A stretch of DNA of 64,000 bases, taken from NCBI RefSeq assembly GCF_017094485.1, contig NZ_CP064786.1:2918788-2982787 (forward strand). The letters run 5' to 3'. This stretch comes from Natranaeroarchaeum sulfidigenes (lineage in GTDB: Archaea; Halobacteriota; Halobacteria; Halobacteriales; Natronoarchaeaceae). A program made the translations under genes and the position numbers. The notes beneath the pieces are model-generated. The model did not search any database and was not told the DNA's origin. It worked only from the letters and a program-made list of their open reading frames with translations. This document shows, piece by piece, positions 7,896 through 17,366 of this stretch. Numbering within the stretch: the stretch's first letter is position 1; every line of letters begins with the position of its first letter.

Positions 7896-8777
7896 ATGAA
7901 AGTCGGACTACTCTACTCCCGGATCAGGAAAGACGAGAAACTGTTGCTCGAAGAGCTTCGCGAGCGCGATCACGATGTTGTCAAGATCGACGTTCGCAAA
8001 CAGCGCTTCTCCATCCGGGAGCCGCCGGAGGCGTTCGAGGGCGTCGACGTGGTGCTCGATCGCTGTCTGGCGACCAGTCGGAGCCGGTACGCCACGCAGT
8101 TCTGTGAGGCCTACGACATCCCGATCGTCAACAGCGCCGAGACCGCAGAGATCTGTGCGGACAAGGTAAAGAACAGCCTCGCACTGGAGAAGGCGGGCAT
8201 CCCCACTCCCAACACCGAAGTCGCCTTTACCAAGGACGCGGCCATGCAGATCATCGAATCCTTTGGCTACCCCTGCGTCCTCAAGCCGGTGATCGGCTCG
8301 TGGGGACGGCTGATGGCCAAGATCGACTCGAAAAGCGCCGCCGAAGCGATCCTCGAACACAAGGCGACGCTCGGTCACTACGAGCACAAGGTGTTCTACG
8401 TCCAGGAGTTCGTCGAGAAGCCGGGCCGTGACATTCGCGTACTTGCGGTCGACGGCGATCCGGTCGGCGCGATGGTCCGTTCCTCGGACCACTGGCTGAC
8501 CAACGCCGCGAAAGGTGCCGAGACCGATTCCTTCGAGCTGGACGAGGAAGCGACATCGCTCGTCGAGCAGGCCAGTGACGCCGTGGGCGGCGGATTGCTC
8601 GGCGTCGATCTGATGGAGACCGGCGTCGACGAGAACGGCGATCCCGAGGGATACACGGTCCACGAGGTCAACCACACCGTCGAGTTCAAGGCGCTGAACG
8701 ACGCGACCGACGTCGACGTGACCGGCGAGGTCGTCGACTGGCTCGAAGCGCAGGTCGAAGCGGAGGTGACGGTCTGA
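7896..8777 (+). CDS. argX: Glutamate--ArgW ligase (ATP-grasp)
   Basis: 293 residues of the RimK/LysX ATP-grasp family. It couples the alpha-amino group of glutamate to the C-terminal carboxylate of ArgW using ATP, starting the carrier-bound arginine route. The ATP-grasp core includes PCVLKPVIGSWGRLMAK near residue 125 and the acidic metal site followed by HEVNHTVEFKALN near residue 258. The NHTVEF stretch lies where LysX/ArgX enzymes carry their substrate-selecting residues. It lies 28 nt after argW and overlaps argC by one base. Confidence 0.93.
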   Translation: MKVGLLYSRIRKDEKLLLEELRERDHDVVKIDVRKQRFSIREPPEAFEGVDVVLDRCLATSRSRYATQFCEAYDIPIVNSAETAEICADKVKNSLALEKAGIPTPNTEVAFTKDAAMQIIESFGYPCVLKPVIGSWGRLMAKIDSKSAAEAILEHKATLGHYEHKVFYVQEFVEKPGRDIRVLAVDGDPVGAMVRSSDHWLTNAAKGAETDSFELDEEATSLVEQASDAVGGGLLGVDLMETGVDENGDPEGYTVHEVNHTVEFKALNDATDVDVTGEVVDWLEAQVEAEVTV

Positions 8778-9823
8778 TGACTGATCTGACCGCGAGCGTC
8801 GTGGGCGCGAGCGGTTTCACCGGCGGCGAACTGCTACGTCTACTGGCGGGCCACCCCGAGTTCGAGATCGAGCAGGCGACCAGCCGGAGCTACGACGGCA
8901 AGTCGGTAGGATCGGTCCACCCGAACCTTCGGGGCACCCATCCCGACCTGCGCTTTTCGGATCCAGAAGAACTGGCGAGCGTCGACGTGCTCTTTACTGC
9001 GACGCCACACGGCGTTTCGATGGAGCAGATCGACCGGTTTCAGGATGCGGCAGACACCGTCGTCGATCTCTCGGCGGATTTCCGGCTCGACACCGAAGCC
9101 GAGTACGAGGAGTGGTACGACGGGCACAGCCGCCCCGAGTTGCTCGACGAGTCGGTCTACGCACTGCCCGAGATCAACCGCGAGGCACTGCCGGGTGCGG
9201 ACCTGATCGCCTCCGGCGGCTGTAACGCCACCGCGACGATCCTCGGCCTGCACCCGCTGATCGAGGCAGGCGTCCTCGACGGCTCCGAGCAGGTCGTCGT
9301 CGACGTGAAGGTCGGCTCCTCGGAGGGCGGGGCGGGTGGCGGTGACGCCTCCTCGCATCCCGAGCGCTCGGGTGTGGTCCGCCCCTACGCGCCCACGGGT
9401 CATCGCCACGAAGCCGAGATCGAGTCGTTCCTCGGGCTGGACGTCTCCTTTACCTGCCACGCGGTCGATATGATCCGCGGGGCGTCGGCGACCGCGCACG
9501 TCTTTCCGAACGGCCCCGTCTCGAAGGGAGACCTCTGGAAGGCGTATCGTGGCGCCTACGAGGACGAACCGTTCATGCGCATGGCAGCGGGTGGGAGCGG
9601 CGTCTACCGCTACCCCGAACCGAAAGCCGTCGCCGGGACGAACTACGGCGAAGTCGGTTTCGAGCTCGATCCCTCGAACAAGCGGGTCGTCGTCTTCTCG
9701 GCGATCGACAACATGATGAAAGGCTCGGCGGGGCAGGCCGTCCATGCGGCCAACGTCGCGCTCGGCCTGGAGGAGACCGCCGGGCTCGAGTTCCAGGGGC
9801 TCCACCCCGTGGGATCGCCGTAG
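8777..9823 (+). CDS. argC: ArgW-glutamyl-phosphate reductase
   Basis: 348 residues, ArgC/LysY family. It reduces the ArgW-bound gamma-glutamyl phosphate to the semialdehyde with NADPH. The Rossmann start is VVGASGFTGGELLRLL (residues 8-23), and the catalytic Cys is C149 in ASGGCNATA. VGSSEGGAGGG near 182 is the substrate loop. It overlaps argX by one base (GATGA), as expected in a tightly translated operon. Confidence 0.94.
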   Translation: MTDLTASVVGASGFTGGELLRLLAGHPEFEIEQATSRSYDGKSVGSVHPNLRGTHPDLRFSDPEELASVDVLFTATPHGVSMEQIDRFQDAADTVVDLSADFRLDTEAEYEEWYDGHSRPELLDESVYALPEINREALPGADLIASGGCNATATILGLHPLIEAGVLDGSEQVVVDVKVGSSEGGAGGGDASSHPERSGVVRPYAPTGHRHEAEIESFLGLDVSFTCHAVDMIRGASATAHVFPNGPVSKGDLWKAYRGAYEDEPFMRMAAGGSGVYRYPEPKAVAGTNYGEVGFELDPSNKRVVVFSAIDNMMKGSAGQAVHAANVALGLEETAGLEFQGLHPVGSP

Positions 9824-9882
9824 CGGCCCGGAACCGTCAACTTTTGATACCGACAGATGCTGCATACATTCAAGAACTTCTC

Positions 9883-10737
9883 ATGACAACGGTCGTCAAG
9901 ATCGGGGGGGCGCGTGCCGTCGACCCGGCAGGTGCACTCGCCGACGTGGCAAGACTGGTCGAACAGGGCGAACAGGTAGTCGTCGTTCACGGCGGGTCGA
10001 CCGCCGTCGACGACACGCTCGAGGAACTGGGCGAGGAGCCGACGTACGTCGAGACGCCGGGCGGCGTCGTCGGACGCTTTACCGACGAACGGACGATGGA
10101 GGTGTTCGAGATGGTGCTACCGGGCAAGCTCAACACCGATCTCACCGCTGGGCTACAGAACCAGGGTGTCGACGCGATCGGGCTCTCGGGCGTCGATGGC
10201 GGGCTCATCACCGGCCGCCGGAAGTCGGCCGTGCGAGTCGTCGAGGACGGCAAAAAGAAGATCAAACGCGGTGACCACTCGGGCAAGATCACCGACGTCA
10301 ACGGCGATCTGCTGGAGACGTTACTCGGCGACGGCTACACCCCCGTCGTGACGGTGCCGATGCTTGGCGAAGAGAAGTCGGGCGACGTGACCCCGGTCAA
10401 CGCCGACGCCGATCGCGCTGCAGCAGCAGTCGCGGGAGCGCTCGACGCGACCCTGGTCGTTCTTACGGACGTGCCGGGCATCCTCGACGACCCCGACGAT
10501 GAGTCAACCCTGATCGAGCGCGCCGACGACCCCTCGGGGCTCGAACGGATCGAGGACGCCGCGGAAGGGTTCATGATGAAGAAGGTCATGGCCGCGAAGG
10601 AAGCGCTCTCGGGCGGTTCTCCGGCAGTCGTCGTCGCCGACGCCAACGCCGAGATGCCGATCACCGACGCCGTCGACGGCGGAGGCACCCATATCACGGC
10701 CGACGCACTCACCGAAGCCCCGGAGGGAGAGGTATGA
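9883..10737 (+). CDS. argB: ArgW-glutamate kinase
   Basis: 284 residues of the amino-acid kinase family. It phosphorylates the side-chain carboxylate of ArgW-bound glutamate. VVKIGGARA at residues 4-12 is the ATP-phosphate loop, VVHGGSTAVD near 36 a second glycine-rich loop, and VLTDVPGILDDP near 188 the conserved end of the nucleotide site. I place the start at 9883 (MTTVVKIGG), since an upstream extension has no family similarity. It overlaps argD by four bases. Confidence 0.93.
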   Translation: MTTVVKIGGARAVDPAGALADVARLVEQGEQVVVVHGGSTAVDDTLEELGEEPTYVETPGGVVGRFTDERTMEVFEMVLPGKLNTDLTAGLQNQGVDAIGLSGVDGGLITGRRKSAVRVVEDGKKKIKRGDHSGKITDVNGDLLETLLGDGYTPVVTVPMLGEEKSGDVTPVNADADRAAAAVAGALDATLVVLTDVPGILDDPDDESTLIERADDPSGLERIEDAAEGFMMKKVMAAKEALSGGSPAVVVADANAEMPITDAVDGGGTHITADALTEAPEGEV

Positions 10738-11870
10738 GCGGATTCGTCTTCAACGAAAAGCCAATCCAGATCGAGCGTGGCGAGGGGGCCTATCTCTACG
10801 ACGACAGCGGGAACGAGTATCTGGACATGGGCGCGAGCTACGCCTGCGTCCCGCTCGGTCACAACCATCCTGCCGTCGACACCGCCGTCCGAGAGCAGTT
10901 CGACGATCTGACCTACGTGCAGGCATCCTATCCGGTCCAGAGCCGGACGGACCTGTACGAACTGCTGGCCGAGACCGCACCAGAAGGAATCGACAAGGTC
11001 TGGCTCTGTAACTCCGGCACCGAGGCTAACGAGGCGGCACTGAAGTTCGCCCGCTCGGCAACCGAGAGCTCGAAGATCGTCGCCACGATGCAGGGCTTTC
11101 ACGGCCGAACGATGGGCTCGCTGGCGACGACCTGGAAGAACAAGTACAAAAAGCCATACGAGCCGCTGATCGGCGACGTGGAGTTCGTCCCCTACAACGA
11201 CGACGACGCGCTCGCCGAGGCGGTCGACGACGAGACCGCGGCAGTGATCGTCGAACCGATCCAGGGCGAAGGCGGTATCAACCCCGCCGAGACCTCGTTC
11301 CTCGAAACAGCACGCGAGGCGACAACCAAGTCGGATGCCGCACTGATCTTCGACGAGGTCCAGACGGGGATGGGCCGGACCGGTTCGCTGTGGGCGGCCG
11401 ACGACTCGGGCGTCGTCCCCGACATGATCACCAGCGCGAAAGGACTGGGCAACGGCCTCCCGATCGGCGCGACGCTGTGTCGCGACTGGATCGCGGAAAA
11501 CTACGGCTCGCACGCCTCGACGTTCAGCGGCGGCCCCGTCATCAGTGCCGCCGCCGAGGCGACCGTCTCGACTATCGTCGACGAGGGAGTTCCGGCTCAT
11601 GCAGACGAGATCGGGGGCGATCTCCGCGAGGAAATTGAGGCCGAACTCGGTGACACAGTTCGCGACGTCCGTGGCGAAGGACTGATGATCGGCATCGAGG
11701 TCAAACGGGGATCGAACCGGCTGCTGAAACAGCTCGCGCTGAACCACGGCATCCTCGCGCTTCCCGCCGGGCGCTCGGTGCTGCGACTGCTCCCGCCGCT
11801 GACCATCGAGCGCGAGCATGTTGACGAAGTCGTCGACGCGCTGGTCGATATCCTGGGTGAAGACGGATGA
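10734..11870 (+). CDS. argD: ArgW-ornithine (acetylornithine-type) aminotransferase
   Basis: 378-residue class III PLP aminotransferase, ArgD/LysJ type. It transfers an amino group from glutamate to the ArgW-bound semialdehyde, giving ArgW-ornithine. Features are CNSGTEANEAALKFAR near residue 91, the PLP ring-contact region IFDEVQTGMGRTG near 205, and Lys236 in SAKGLGNGLP as the Schiff-base lysine. Four-base overlaps with argB and argE show translational coupling. Confidence 0.95.
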   Translation: MSGFVFNEKPIQIERGEGAYLYDDSGNEYLDMGASYACVPLGHNHPAVDTAVREQFDDLTYVQASYPVQSRTDLYELLAETAPEGIDKVWLCNSGTEANEAALKFARSATESSKIVATMQGFHGRTMGSLATTWKNKYKKPYEPLIGDVEFVPYNDDDALAEAVDDETAAVIVEPIQGEGGINPAETSFLETAREATTKSDAALIFDEVQTGMGRTGSLWAADDSGVVPDMITSAKGLGNGLPIGATLCRDWIAENYGSHASTFSGGPVISAAAEATVSTIVDEGVPAHADEIGGDLREEIEAELGDTVRDVRGEGLMIGIEVKRGSNRLLKQLALNHGILALPAGRSVLRLLPPLTIEREHVDEVVDALVDILGEDG

Positions 11871-12937
11871 CTGCAGCCGTCGAATCCAGCGCGAGCGAGG
11901 AGGCTCGCGAACTGCTCATCGATCTCGTACGCATCCCATCACCGACCGGCGAAGAGCGAGAGGCCGCAGAGCGGCTCGCTGCCTTCTTCGAGGCCCACGA
12001 CCGCAAGGTCTGGATCGACGAGATCGGCAATGTCCGCGCACCTGCCAACGACTCCGTACTGTTGACCTCTCACATCGACACCGTGCCGGGGGACATCCCG
12101 GTACGAGTCGAAGACGGTGAGGATGGCGAGGTGCTGTGGGGCCGCGGGAGCGTCGACGCCACCGGTGCACTCGCCGCGATGGCCGTCGCTGCAGTCGACA
12201 CCGGCGTCAGCTTTCTTGGCGTCGTCGGCGAAGAGGTCGACTCCCGCGGCTCGCGGTTCGCGATCGATGATCGGGACACCGTTCCGGACGCCGTGATCAA
12301 CGGCGAGCCAAGCGGCTGGGACGGCGTCACGCTCGGCTACCGCGGCCTGCTCGCCGGAACCTACGTCGCGACCAGCGAGTCAGGCCACAGTTCCCGCCCC
12401 GAGAACAACGCCATTCAGGACGCGATCGCCTGGTGGTCGAACATCGAAGACGAGTTCGAGGCCGACGAGTGGGAGCCGGTGTTCGAGCGGGTGACGCCGA
12501 AGCCGACCGAGATGGACGGCGGACTGACCGATGACGGCCTCTCGGTCGAGGCAACGATGGACGTACAGCTTCGGATTCCGCCGGAGCTCTCCGTCGAAGA
12601 GGTCCGCGAGATCGCCGACGGCTATCTCGACGGGATGGGCTCGGTTCACTGGAAGGACAAGGTCGAGCCGGTGATGGAAAGTCCACGGACGGAGATCGCA
12701 CGGGCGTTCCGCGTTTCGATCCGGAACGCTGGCGGCGATCCGCGCCTGCTCCGAAAGACCGGCACGAGCGACATGAACGTATTCGCCGACCACTGGGACT
12801 GTCCAATCGTCACATACGGTCCCGGCGATTCCGATCTCGATCACGCGCCGAACGAGCATCTCTCGCTTGCGGAGTACGATCGCTCAATCGACGTCCTCGA
12901 ATCGGTAACCGAACGCCTCACGGGTGAGAACGAATGA
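11867..12937 (+). CDS. argE: ArgW-ornithine hydrolase (M20 family)
   Basis: 356 residues of the M20 metallopeptidase family, LysK/ArgE type. It releases free ornithine from the carrier. Metal-binding and catalytic motifs are HIDTVPG near residue 69, RGSVDATGALAAM near 93, and the catalytic Glu in GEEVDSRG near 122. The C-terminal His of the site lies in DHAPNEHLSLAEY. It is coupled by four-base overlaps to argD and argF, so carrier release feeds directly into the carbamoylation step. Confidence 0.92.
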   Translation: MTAAVESSASEEARELLIDLVRIPSPTGEEREAAERLAAFFEAHDRKVWIDEIGNVRAPANDSVLLTSHIDTVPGDIPVRVEDGEDGEVLWGRGSVDATGALAAMAVAAVDTGVSFLGVVGEEVDSRGSRFAIDDRDTVPDAVINGEPSGWDGVTLGYRGLLAGTYVATSESGHSSRPENNAIQDAIAWWSNIEDEFEADEWEPVFERVTPKPTEMDGGLTDDGLSVEATMDVQLRIPPELSVEEVREIADGYLDGMGSVHWKDKVEPVMESPRTEIARAFRVSIRNAGGDPRLLRKTGTSDMNVFADHWDCPIVTYGPGDSDLDHAPNEHLSLAEYDRSIDVLESVTERLTGENE

Positions 12938-13851
12938 GTACACGACACTTCCTCGACGTAGACGACCTGACACGCACTGAACTGGAGACCGTCCTCGACG
13001 TCGCCAGCGAGTACAAGGCCGAGTACAAAGATGGCCTCCACCACGACGACTTCGATCAGCGGACCCTGGGTATGCTGTTCCAGAAGCCGAGCACGCGGAC
13101 GCGAGTCTCCTTCGAGACCGGCATGACCCAGCTCGGCGGCCACGCGGTCTTCCTCGGCGAGAGCGACATCCAGCTCGGTCGTGGCGAGCCGCTCAAGGAC
13201 ACCTCGCGGGCGCTCTCTCGATACGTCGACGTGCTGATGGCTCGTGTGTTCAAACACGCCAACATCGAGGAGCTGGCCCGCTATGCCGACGTGCCGGTGA
13301 TCAACGGGCTGACCGACGATGCGCACCCCTGTCAGACGCTCGCGGACCTGCTGACGATCCGGGAGCACCGCGGCGAGCTGGACGACGTTACCGCAGCGTG
13401 GGTCGGCGACGGCAACAACGTCGCCCAGTCGTTCGCTCTCGGCTGTGCGCTCGCCGATGTCGACCTGACGGTCGCAACTCCGGAGGGGTACGGTATCGAC
13501 GACGATGTCGTCGAGCGGGCCGCCGACCTGGGCGGTAAGCCCACGGTCACGACGGATCCTGCTACGGCGGTCGAGGATGCGGACGTGGTCTATACTGACG
13601 TCTGGATCAGCATGGGCCAGGAGGACGAACGCGACGTCCGGATGAACGACTTCGAGGGGTTTCAGGTGAACGAGAAGCTGCTAACCACGGGCAACGACCC
13701 GATCGTCATGCACTGTCTGCCCGCCCACCGCGGCGAGGAGATCACCGGCGACGTGATCGAGAGTGATTCCTCGGTGGTGTGGGATCAGGCGGAGAACCGC
13801 CTGCACGCCCAGAAAGGATTGATGGTCTGGCTGGACCAACAGAACAAGTGA
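12934..13851 (+). CDS. argF: Ornithine carbamoyltransferase
   Basis: 305 residues. It forms citrulline from ornithine and carbamoyl phosphate. The phosphate-binding STRTR motif lies near residue 53 (KPSTRTRVSFE), the carbamoyl-phosphate site HPCQTLADLL near 130, and the ornithine-side HCLPAHRGEE near 259. It ends the biosynthetic series, and its stop codon overlaps the next small gene's start (ATGA). Confidence 0.96.
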   Translation: MSTRHFLDVDDLTRTELETVLDVASEYKAEYKDGLHHDDFDQRTLGMLFQKPSTRTRVSFETGMTQLGGHAVFLGESDIQLGRGEPLKDTSRALSRYVDVLMARVFKHANIEELARYADVPVINGLTDDAHPCQTLADLLTIREHRGELDDVTAAWVGDGNNVAQSFALGCALADVDLTVATPEGYGIDDDVVERAADLGGKPTVTTDPATAVEDADVVYTDVWISMGQEDERDVRMNDFEGFQVNEKLLTTGNDPIVMHCLPAHRGEEITGDVIESDSSVVWDQAENRLHAQKGLMVWLDQQNK

Positions 13852-14087
13852 TGACCGAACCGCTCCGTGTCGTGTCCGGTGAACTCGGTGTCGACGAACT
13901 GGTTGCGACGCTCAACGAGGGTCGACGTGTGATCGTCGAGACGGAGCTGCTCGGCTCGACCCACAACGTAACGTTACGCTTCGACGGCGGCACCTATTAC
14001 TGCGACACGCCCACGACGCTGCACAAACACGATGACGAAGCCGAGATGCGCGAGTGTATCCAGCAGTTCGGATACAGCAGCGAGTGA
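13851..14087 (+). CDS. Small haloarchaeal protein at the end of the arginine operon
   Basis: 78 residues with no recognised catalytic motif. It begins with MTEPLRVVSGEL and contains a predicted alpha/beta fold with GRRVIVETELLG, two beta strands around an NVTLRFDGGTYYCDTP region, and a short acidic helix. Its ATG overlaps the argF TGA, so it is probably co-translated with the arginine genes. Whether it serves arginine metabolism is unknown. Confidence 0.6.
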   Translation: MTEPLRVVSGELGVDELVATLNEGRRVIVETELLGSTHNVTLRFDGGTYYCDTPTTLHKHDDEAEMRECIQQFGYSSE

Positions 14088-14131
14088 TCGGCAGTGGGGC
14101 TCACTGAAGGGCAAGCAGGCGACACTACGGA

Positions 14132-14175
14132 CCACGGTGCGGCGTGTCGCACACCCGCCTCGTCCTGCACCGTGG
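14132..14175 (+). other. Structured inverted repeat in an intergenic region
   Basis: CCACGGTGC (14132-14140) pairs perfectly with GCACCGTGG (14167-14175). The 26-nt interior contains a second hairpin, GCGG/GTGT with ACAC/CCGC. It lies 45 nt after the small gene at the end of the arg operon. It could be a terminator, an mRNA 3' structure or a small RNA; no T-run follows. Confidence 0.35.
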
Positions 14176-14289
14176 CAGTCTTCTCGGAATACTCCGGAAT
14201 CGCCCCGCTATCGTTGATAAACCTGTTCCGGATCGGCACGTTCTGACGGGATCGACCGGTTTTATCCTTCTGTCGGCCAATGGAATCGT

Positions 14290-14670
14290 ATGAGCGATAC
14301 CCGCGACCCGGATATGCGGCAACTGATGGAAGCTGCGGATCCTGACTTTACCGTCGTGATGTCCTGTGTATTCGGCGTCAACGAGCACGTGACGCGGACG
14401 TACATCCAGCTCCTCGACCAGCCCGGAAGCACCGTCGAGGAGCTCGCCGACGCACTGGATCGGGACCGGAGTAACGTCAACCGGGCGCTGACGACGCTGC
14501 TCGATCTGGGGCTGGCGACCCGTGAGCGACGATTGCTGGACTCGGGGGGGTACGTCTACCAGTACATGGCCGTCCCGCTACCAGAGGCAAAGGAGATGCT
14601 GAAGGAGGGACTCGACGCGTGGGCCGAGCAGGTTCACAGTGTCATCGAAGAGTTCGAGGAGAATCGCTGA
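14290..14670 (+). CDS. TrmB-like winged-helix transcription regulator
   Basis: 126 residues. A winged helix-turn-helix spans about residues 35-100: TYIQLLDQPGSTVEELADAL, then DRDRSNVNRALTTLLDLGLA (recognition helix) and a wing with RERRLLDSGGYVYQY. A C-terminal helix (EAKEMLKEGLDAWAEQVHS) probably dimerises. It resembles short haloarchaeal TrmB-type regulators that lack the sugar-binding domain. A TATA-like GTTTTATCC lies about 25 nt upstream. The target is unknown, although hjc follows 39 nt later and the arg operon lies just before. Confidence 0.75.
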   Translation: MSDTRDPDMRQLMEAADPDFTVVMSCVFGVNEHVTRTYIQLLDQPGSTVEELADALDRDRSNVNRALTTLLDLGLATRERRLLDSGGYVYQYMAVPLPEAKEMLKEGLDAWAEQVHSVIEEFEENR

Positions 14671-14709
14671 CCGCGAGCGTTAAGGGAGCGCCGACCCAGC
14701 GTTTAGCCG

Positions 14710-15135
14710 ATGTCGAACGCGAAGGGCGACAGGCGAGAGCGAGAACTCGTAAACGAACTCGACGGGGCCGGATTCGCCGTGATGCGTGCACCGGCGAGCG
14801 GGAGCGCCACCGACCGGGAGCTACCGGACGTGCTCGCGGGGGACGGCGACTCTTTCTACGCGATCGAGGCGAAATCGAGCGCCGGTGACCCGATCTATCT
14901 GACCGGCGAGGAAGTCGAGGCGCTGGTGTATTTCTCCCAGAACTTCGGGGCAAAGCCACGGATCGGCGTCCGCTTCGATCGGGAGGACTGGTACTTTTTC
15001 CACCCTGCCGATCTGTACACGACTGACGGCGGCAACTATCGGGTCAAAAAGGAGACCGCACTCGCCGACGGGACGGATTTCGACGAACTGACCGGCCACT
15101 CCAGTCAGGCCCGACTCGACGACGTGGATAGTTGA
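14710..15135 (+). CDS. hjc: Holliday junction resolvase Hjc
   Basis: 141 residues of the archaeal Hjc nuclease family, which cuts four-way DNA junctions as a dimer. The metal-ion nuclease core is recognisable: [17 protein letters not shown] at the start, a basic/Ser patch MRAPASGSA, the acidic residue in ELPDVLAG (near residue 38), and the ExK pair in AIEAKSS near residue 53. The C-terminus ends with an acidic haloarchaeal extension. It fits with the recombination and replication genes that follow in the window. Confidence 0.9.
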   Translation: MSNAKGDRRERELVNELDGAGFAVMRAPASGSATDRELPDVLAGDGDSFYAIEAKSSAGDPIYLTGEEVEALVYFSQNFGAKPRIGVRFDREDWYFFHPADLYTTDGGNYRVKKETALADGTDFDELTGHSSQARLDDVDS

Positions 15136-15193
15136 TCTGTCAACTAACCTATCTGCGTGCGGTTCATACTTCTGTGGGCTAAGATCCGGACAA

Positions 15194-16507
15194 ATGCATC
15201 CCAAGCCCCCTGGCCCGAACAACTTCCCGATCGTCGGGACCACTCCGTACTACTCCCGGGATCCCTTCCGGTTCATGGAGGCAGTCCGGGACGCCTACGG
15301 GGACGTGGCGACGTTCGATCTCGGACCCAACGAGACGTACATGATCTCCTCACCGGAGCTGGTCCAGCAGGTTCTCGTGAGCGATCCCGAGCGCTTTCGC
15401 AAACCGAAGTTCCAGAGCGACGCGATGGAGGAGCTGCTCGGTAACGGGCTCCTGTTGAGCGAGGGCGAGTTCTGGCGGGAGATGCGCCAGCTCGCCCAGC
15501 CGGCGTTCGCGCCCGACCGGATCGACGAACTTACGGAGATGATGGCCACTCGGGCCGAGAGCCTGGTCAACGACTGGAACGATGGTGACGTGCGCGATAT
15601 TGAAGTCGAAATGGCGACCGTAACCGTCGAGATCATCGTCGACGCGATGTTCGGCACCGAGATCGGCCCGGATCGAACCCGTATCGTTCAGGAGAACCTG
15701 GAGCCGCTGGGGCGCCGGTTCGAGCCGGATCCCCGTCGGGCTATCGTGCCGGACTGGCTACCGACCGAGGAGAACCGACAGTATCGGGCGGCGATCGAGA
15801 CGCTCGAAGGCGTCATCGACGACGTAGTGGCAGAGCGGACGGACGAGGGACTCGACGGCGACGACCTGCTCTCGATCCTGCTGCGTGCTCGCGATGAGGG
15901 GCGAATAGACGACACGCAGGTGCGCGACGAGGCGATGACGATGCTGCTGGCGGGACACGACACCACGGCACTGACGCTTACGTACGCGTTCTATCTCCTC
16001 TCGGAGAACCCCGAGGCTGAGGCCCGGCTGCACGCGGAGATCGACGACGTGATCGACGGGAAACCGGGGATGGCGGATATCCCGCGCCTGAGCTACACCC
16101 GCTGGGTGTTAGACGAGGCGATGCGGCTGTATCCGCCAGTGTACACGATGTTCCGACAGGCGACCGAGGACGTCGAGCTCGGCGGCTACACGGTCCCCGA
16201 AGATGCGCTGGTAATGTTACCCCAGTGGGCCATCCATCGCGATCCGGCGAACTTCGAGGATCCAGAAGCGTTCCGGCCTGAGCGCTGGGAGTCACCGTCG
16301 AACCCGCAGTTTTCGTACTTCCCTTTTGGCGCTGGCCCCCGAAGCTGTATCGGCAAGCGGTTCTCGCTCGTCGAGGCGACAATGGTACTGGCGGCGGTCG
16401 CAAAGCGGTTCTCGCTCGACCGCGTCGACGACGGCCCGCTCGACCTGCGCGGATCGCTGACAATGCATCCCGCCGACGGGATGGAGATGCGGATCGAGCG
16501 GCGGTGA
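15194..16507 (+). CDS. Cytochrome P450
   Basis: 437 residues with a complete P450 fold. The I-helix oxygen-activating motif is AGHDTT near residue 255, the K-helix ExxR is EAMR near 308, the PERW region lies near 360, and the heme ligand is Cys385 in FGAGPRSCIGKRF. No membrane anchor is seen; PPGP near the start is the usual proline-rich hinge, and the protein is probably cytosolic. It would oxidise a small hydrophobic substrate using a ferredoxin encoded elsewhere. The substrate cannot be read from sequence. It stands alone rather than in a biosynthetic cluster. Confidence 0.95.
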   Translation: MHPKPPGPNNFPIVGTTPYYSRDPFRFMEAVRDAYGDVATFDLGPNETYMISSPELVQQVLVSDPERFRKPKFQSDAMEELLGNGLLLSEGEFWREMRQLAQPAFAPDRIDELTEMMATRAESLVNDWNDGDVRDIEVEMATVTVEIIVDAMFGTEIGPDRTRIVQENLEPLGRRFEPDPRRAIVPDWLPTEENRQYRAAIETLEGVIDDVVAERTDEGLDGDDLLSILLRARDEGRIDDTQVRDEAMTMLLAGHDTTALTLTYAFYLLSENPEAEARLHAEIDDVIDGKPGMADIPRLSYTRWVLDEAMRLYPPVYTMFRQATEDVELGGYTVPEDALVMLPQWAIHRDPANFEDPEAFRPERWESPSNPQFSYFPFGAGPRSCIGKRFSLVEATMVLAAVAKRFSLDRVDDGPLDLRGSLTMHPADGMEMRIERR

Positions 16508-16514
16508 GAAAAGA

Positions 16515-17150
16515 TCAGGACGGCGTCACTGTCAGTCGGGGACGCGGGAAGGAGTAGACGGTCAACGAGTCGGGGGCGGGACCGTGTTGGGTCAACTCAA
16601 ACGAGTCCGGATAGACAACCGAGACCACGGGATCGTCGGCATCGTACTCGCGGTTCGAGTAGTGGTCGGCGACGGTACCCCGGGCCGCGGAGATGGACAC
16701 CTCGTCAGCGCGGCGGTCCGATAGCCCGACGACGAGGAGTCGCTGGCCTGTCTCGCGGTCGTAGACCATGTCTCCTACGGATAGCTCGTGGGAAGGACAA
16801 AGGTACGGCTCGAAAGCTGTGTGCTCGGTGAACATCGTCTCGCCACAGCGTTCACAGTCGACGGCAATCTGATCCGGCGCGGGCACCCGGCCGGCCGTGA
16901 TCTCGATGGCCACGCGTCGGACGTGTTTGCATCGCTCGTCGCGGAATCGGTGGTCGGGACAGGTACAGCGACCGGCCGGCAGGTCTACGAGATAGGCGTC
17001 ATCGGACTCCCCGACGACCTCGTAGCTCCCGCGGCCGAGCGCTGTGACCGCCATCCGCTCGGTCAGGGCACGTCGCGAGCGGTCGTCGAGGTCACCCAGC
17101 GAACGGTCAGGTGGAGCGGCTGACGCGGGTGTGTGTGCGGAATGCGTCAT
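16515..17150 (-). CDS. SWIM zinc-finger protein
   Basis: 211 residues. A SWIM zinc finger with the pattern CxC-x(n)-CxH is seen in CTCPDHRFRDERCKH near residue 58. A second possible zinc site, CERCGETMFTEHTAFEPYLC, follows near residue 98. The remaining sequence is an acidic beta-rich domain without a known match. SWIM fingers bind DNA or proteins; the partner here is unknown. The gene is convergent with the P450 gene. Confidence 0.75.
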   Translation of the reverse strand: MTHSAHTPASAAPPDRSLGDLDDRSRRALTERMAVTALGRGSYEVVGESDDAYLVDLPAGRCTCPDHRFRDERCKHVRRVAIEITAGRVPAPDQIAVDCERCGETMFTEHTAFEPYLCPSHELSVGDMVYDRETGQRLLVVGLSDRRADEVSISAARGTVADHYSNREYDADDPVVSVVYPDSFELTQHGPAPDSLTVYSFPRPRLTVTPS

Positions 17151-17366
17151 ACTAGCAGGTAGGTGCTGGATCGGCCTAAGGCTTCTCCAGATCCTGTATT
17201 AACCCTGAGAATTCCCGGACCGAACTTCAACAAAACCAACCGATTGGCTGATCAGGTTTGCACTTCGAGACAGATCCACTGGTCGCTGGTCAAGGTGCCG
17301 ATCGTCTGTAGCATCCAAGACACTCTCATCGAAGCGCTTTTGATCGGCCCGTGGGTTCGATCAGGT

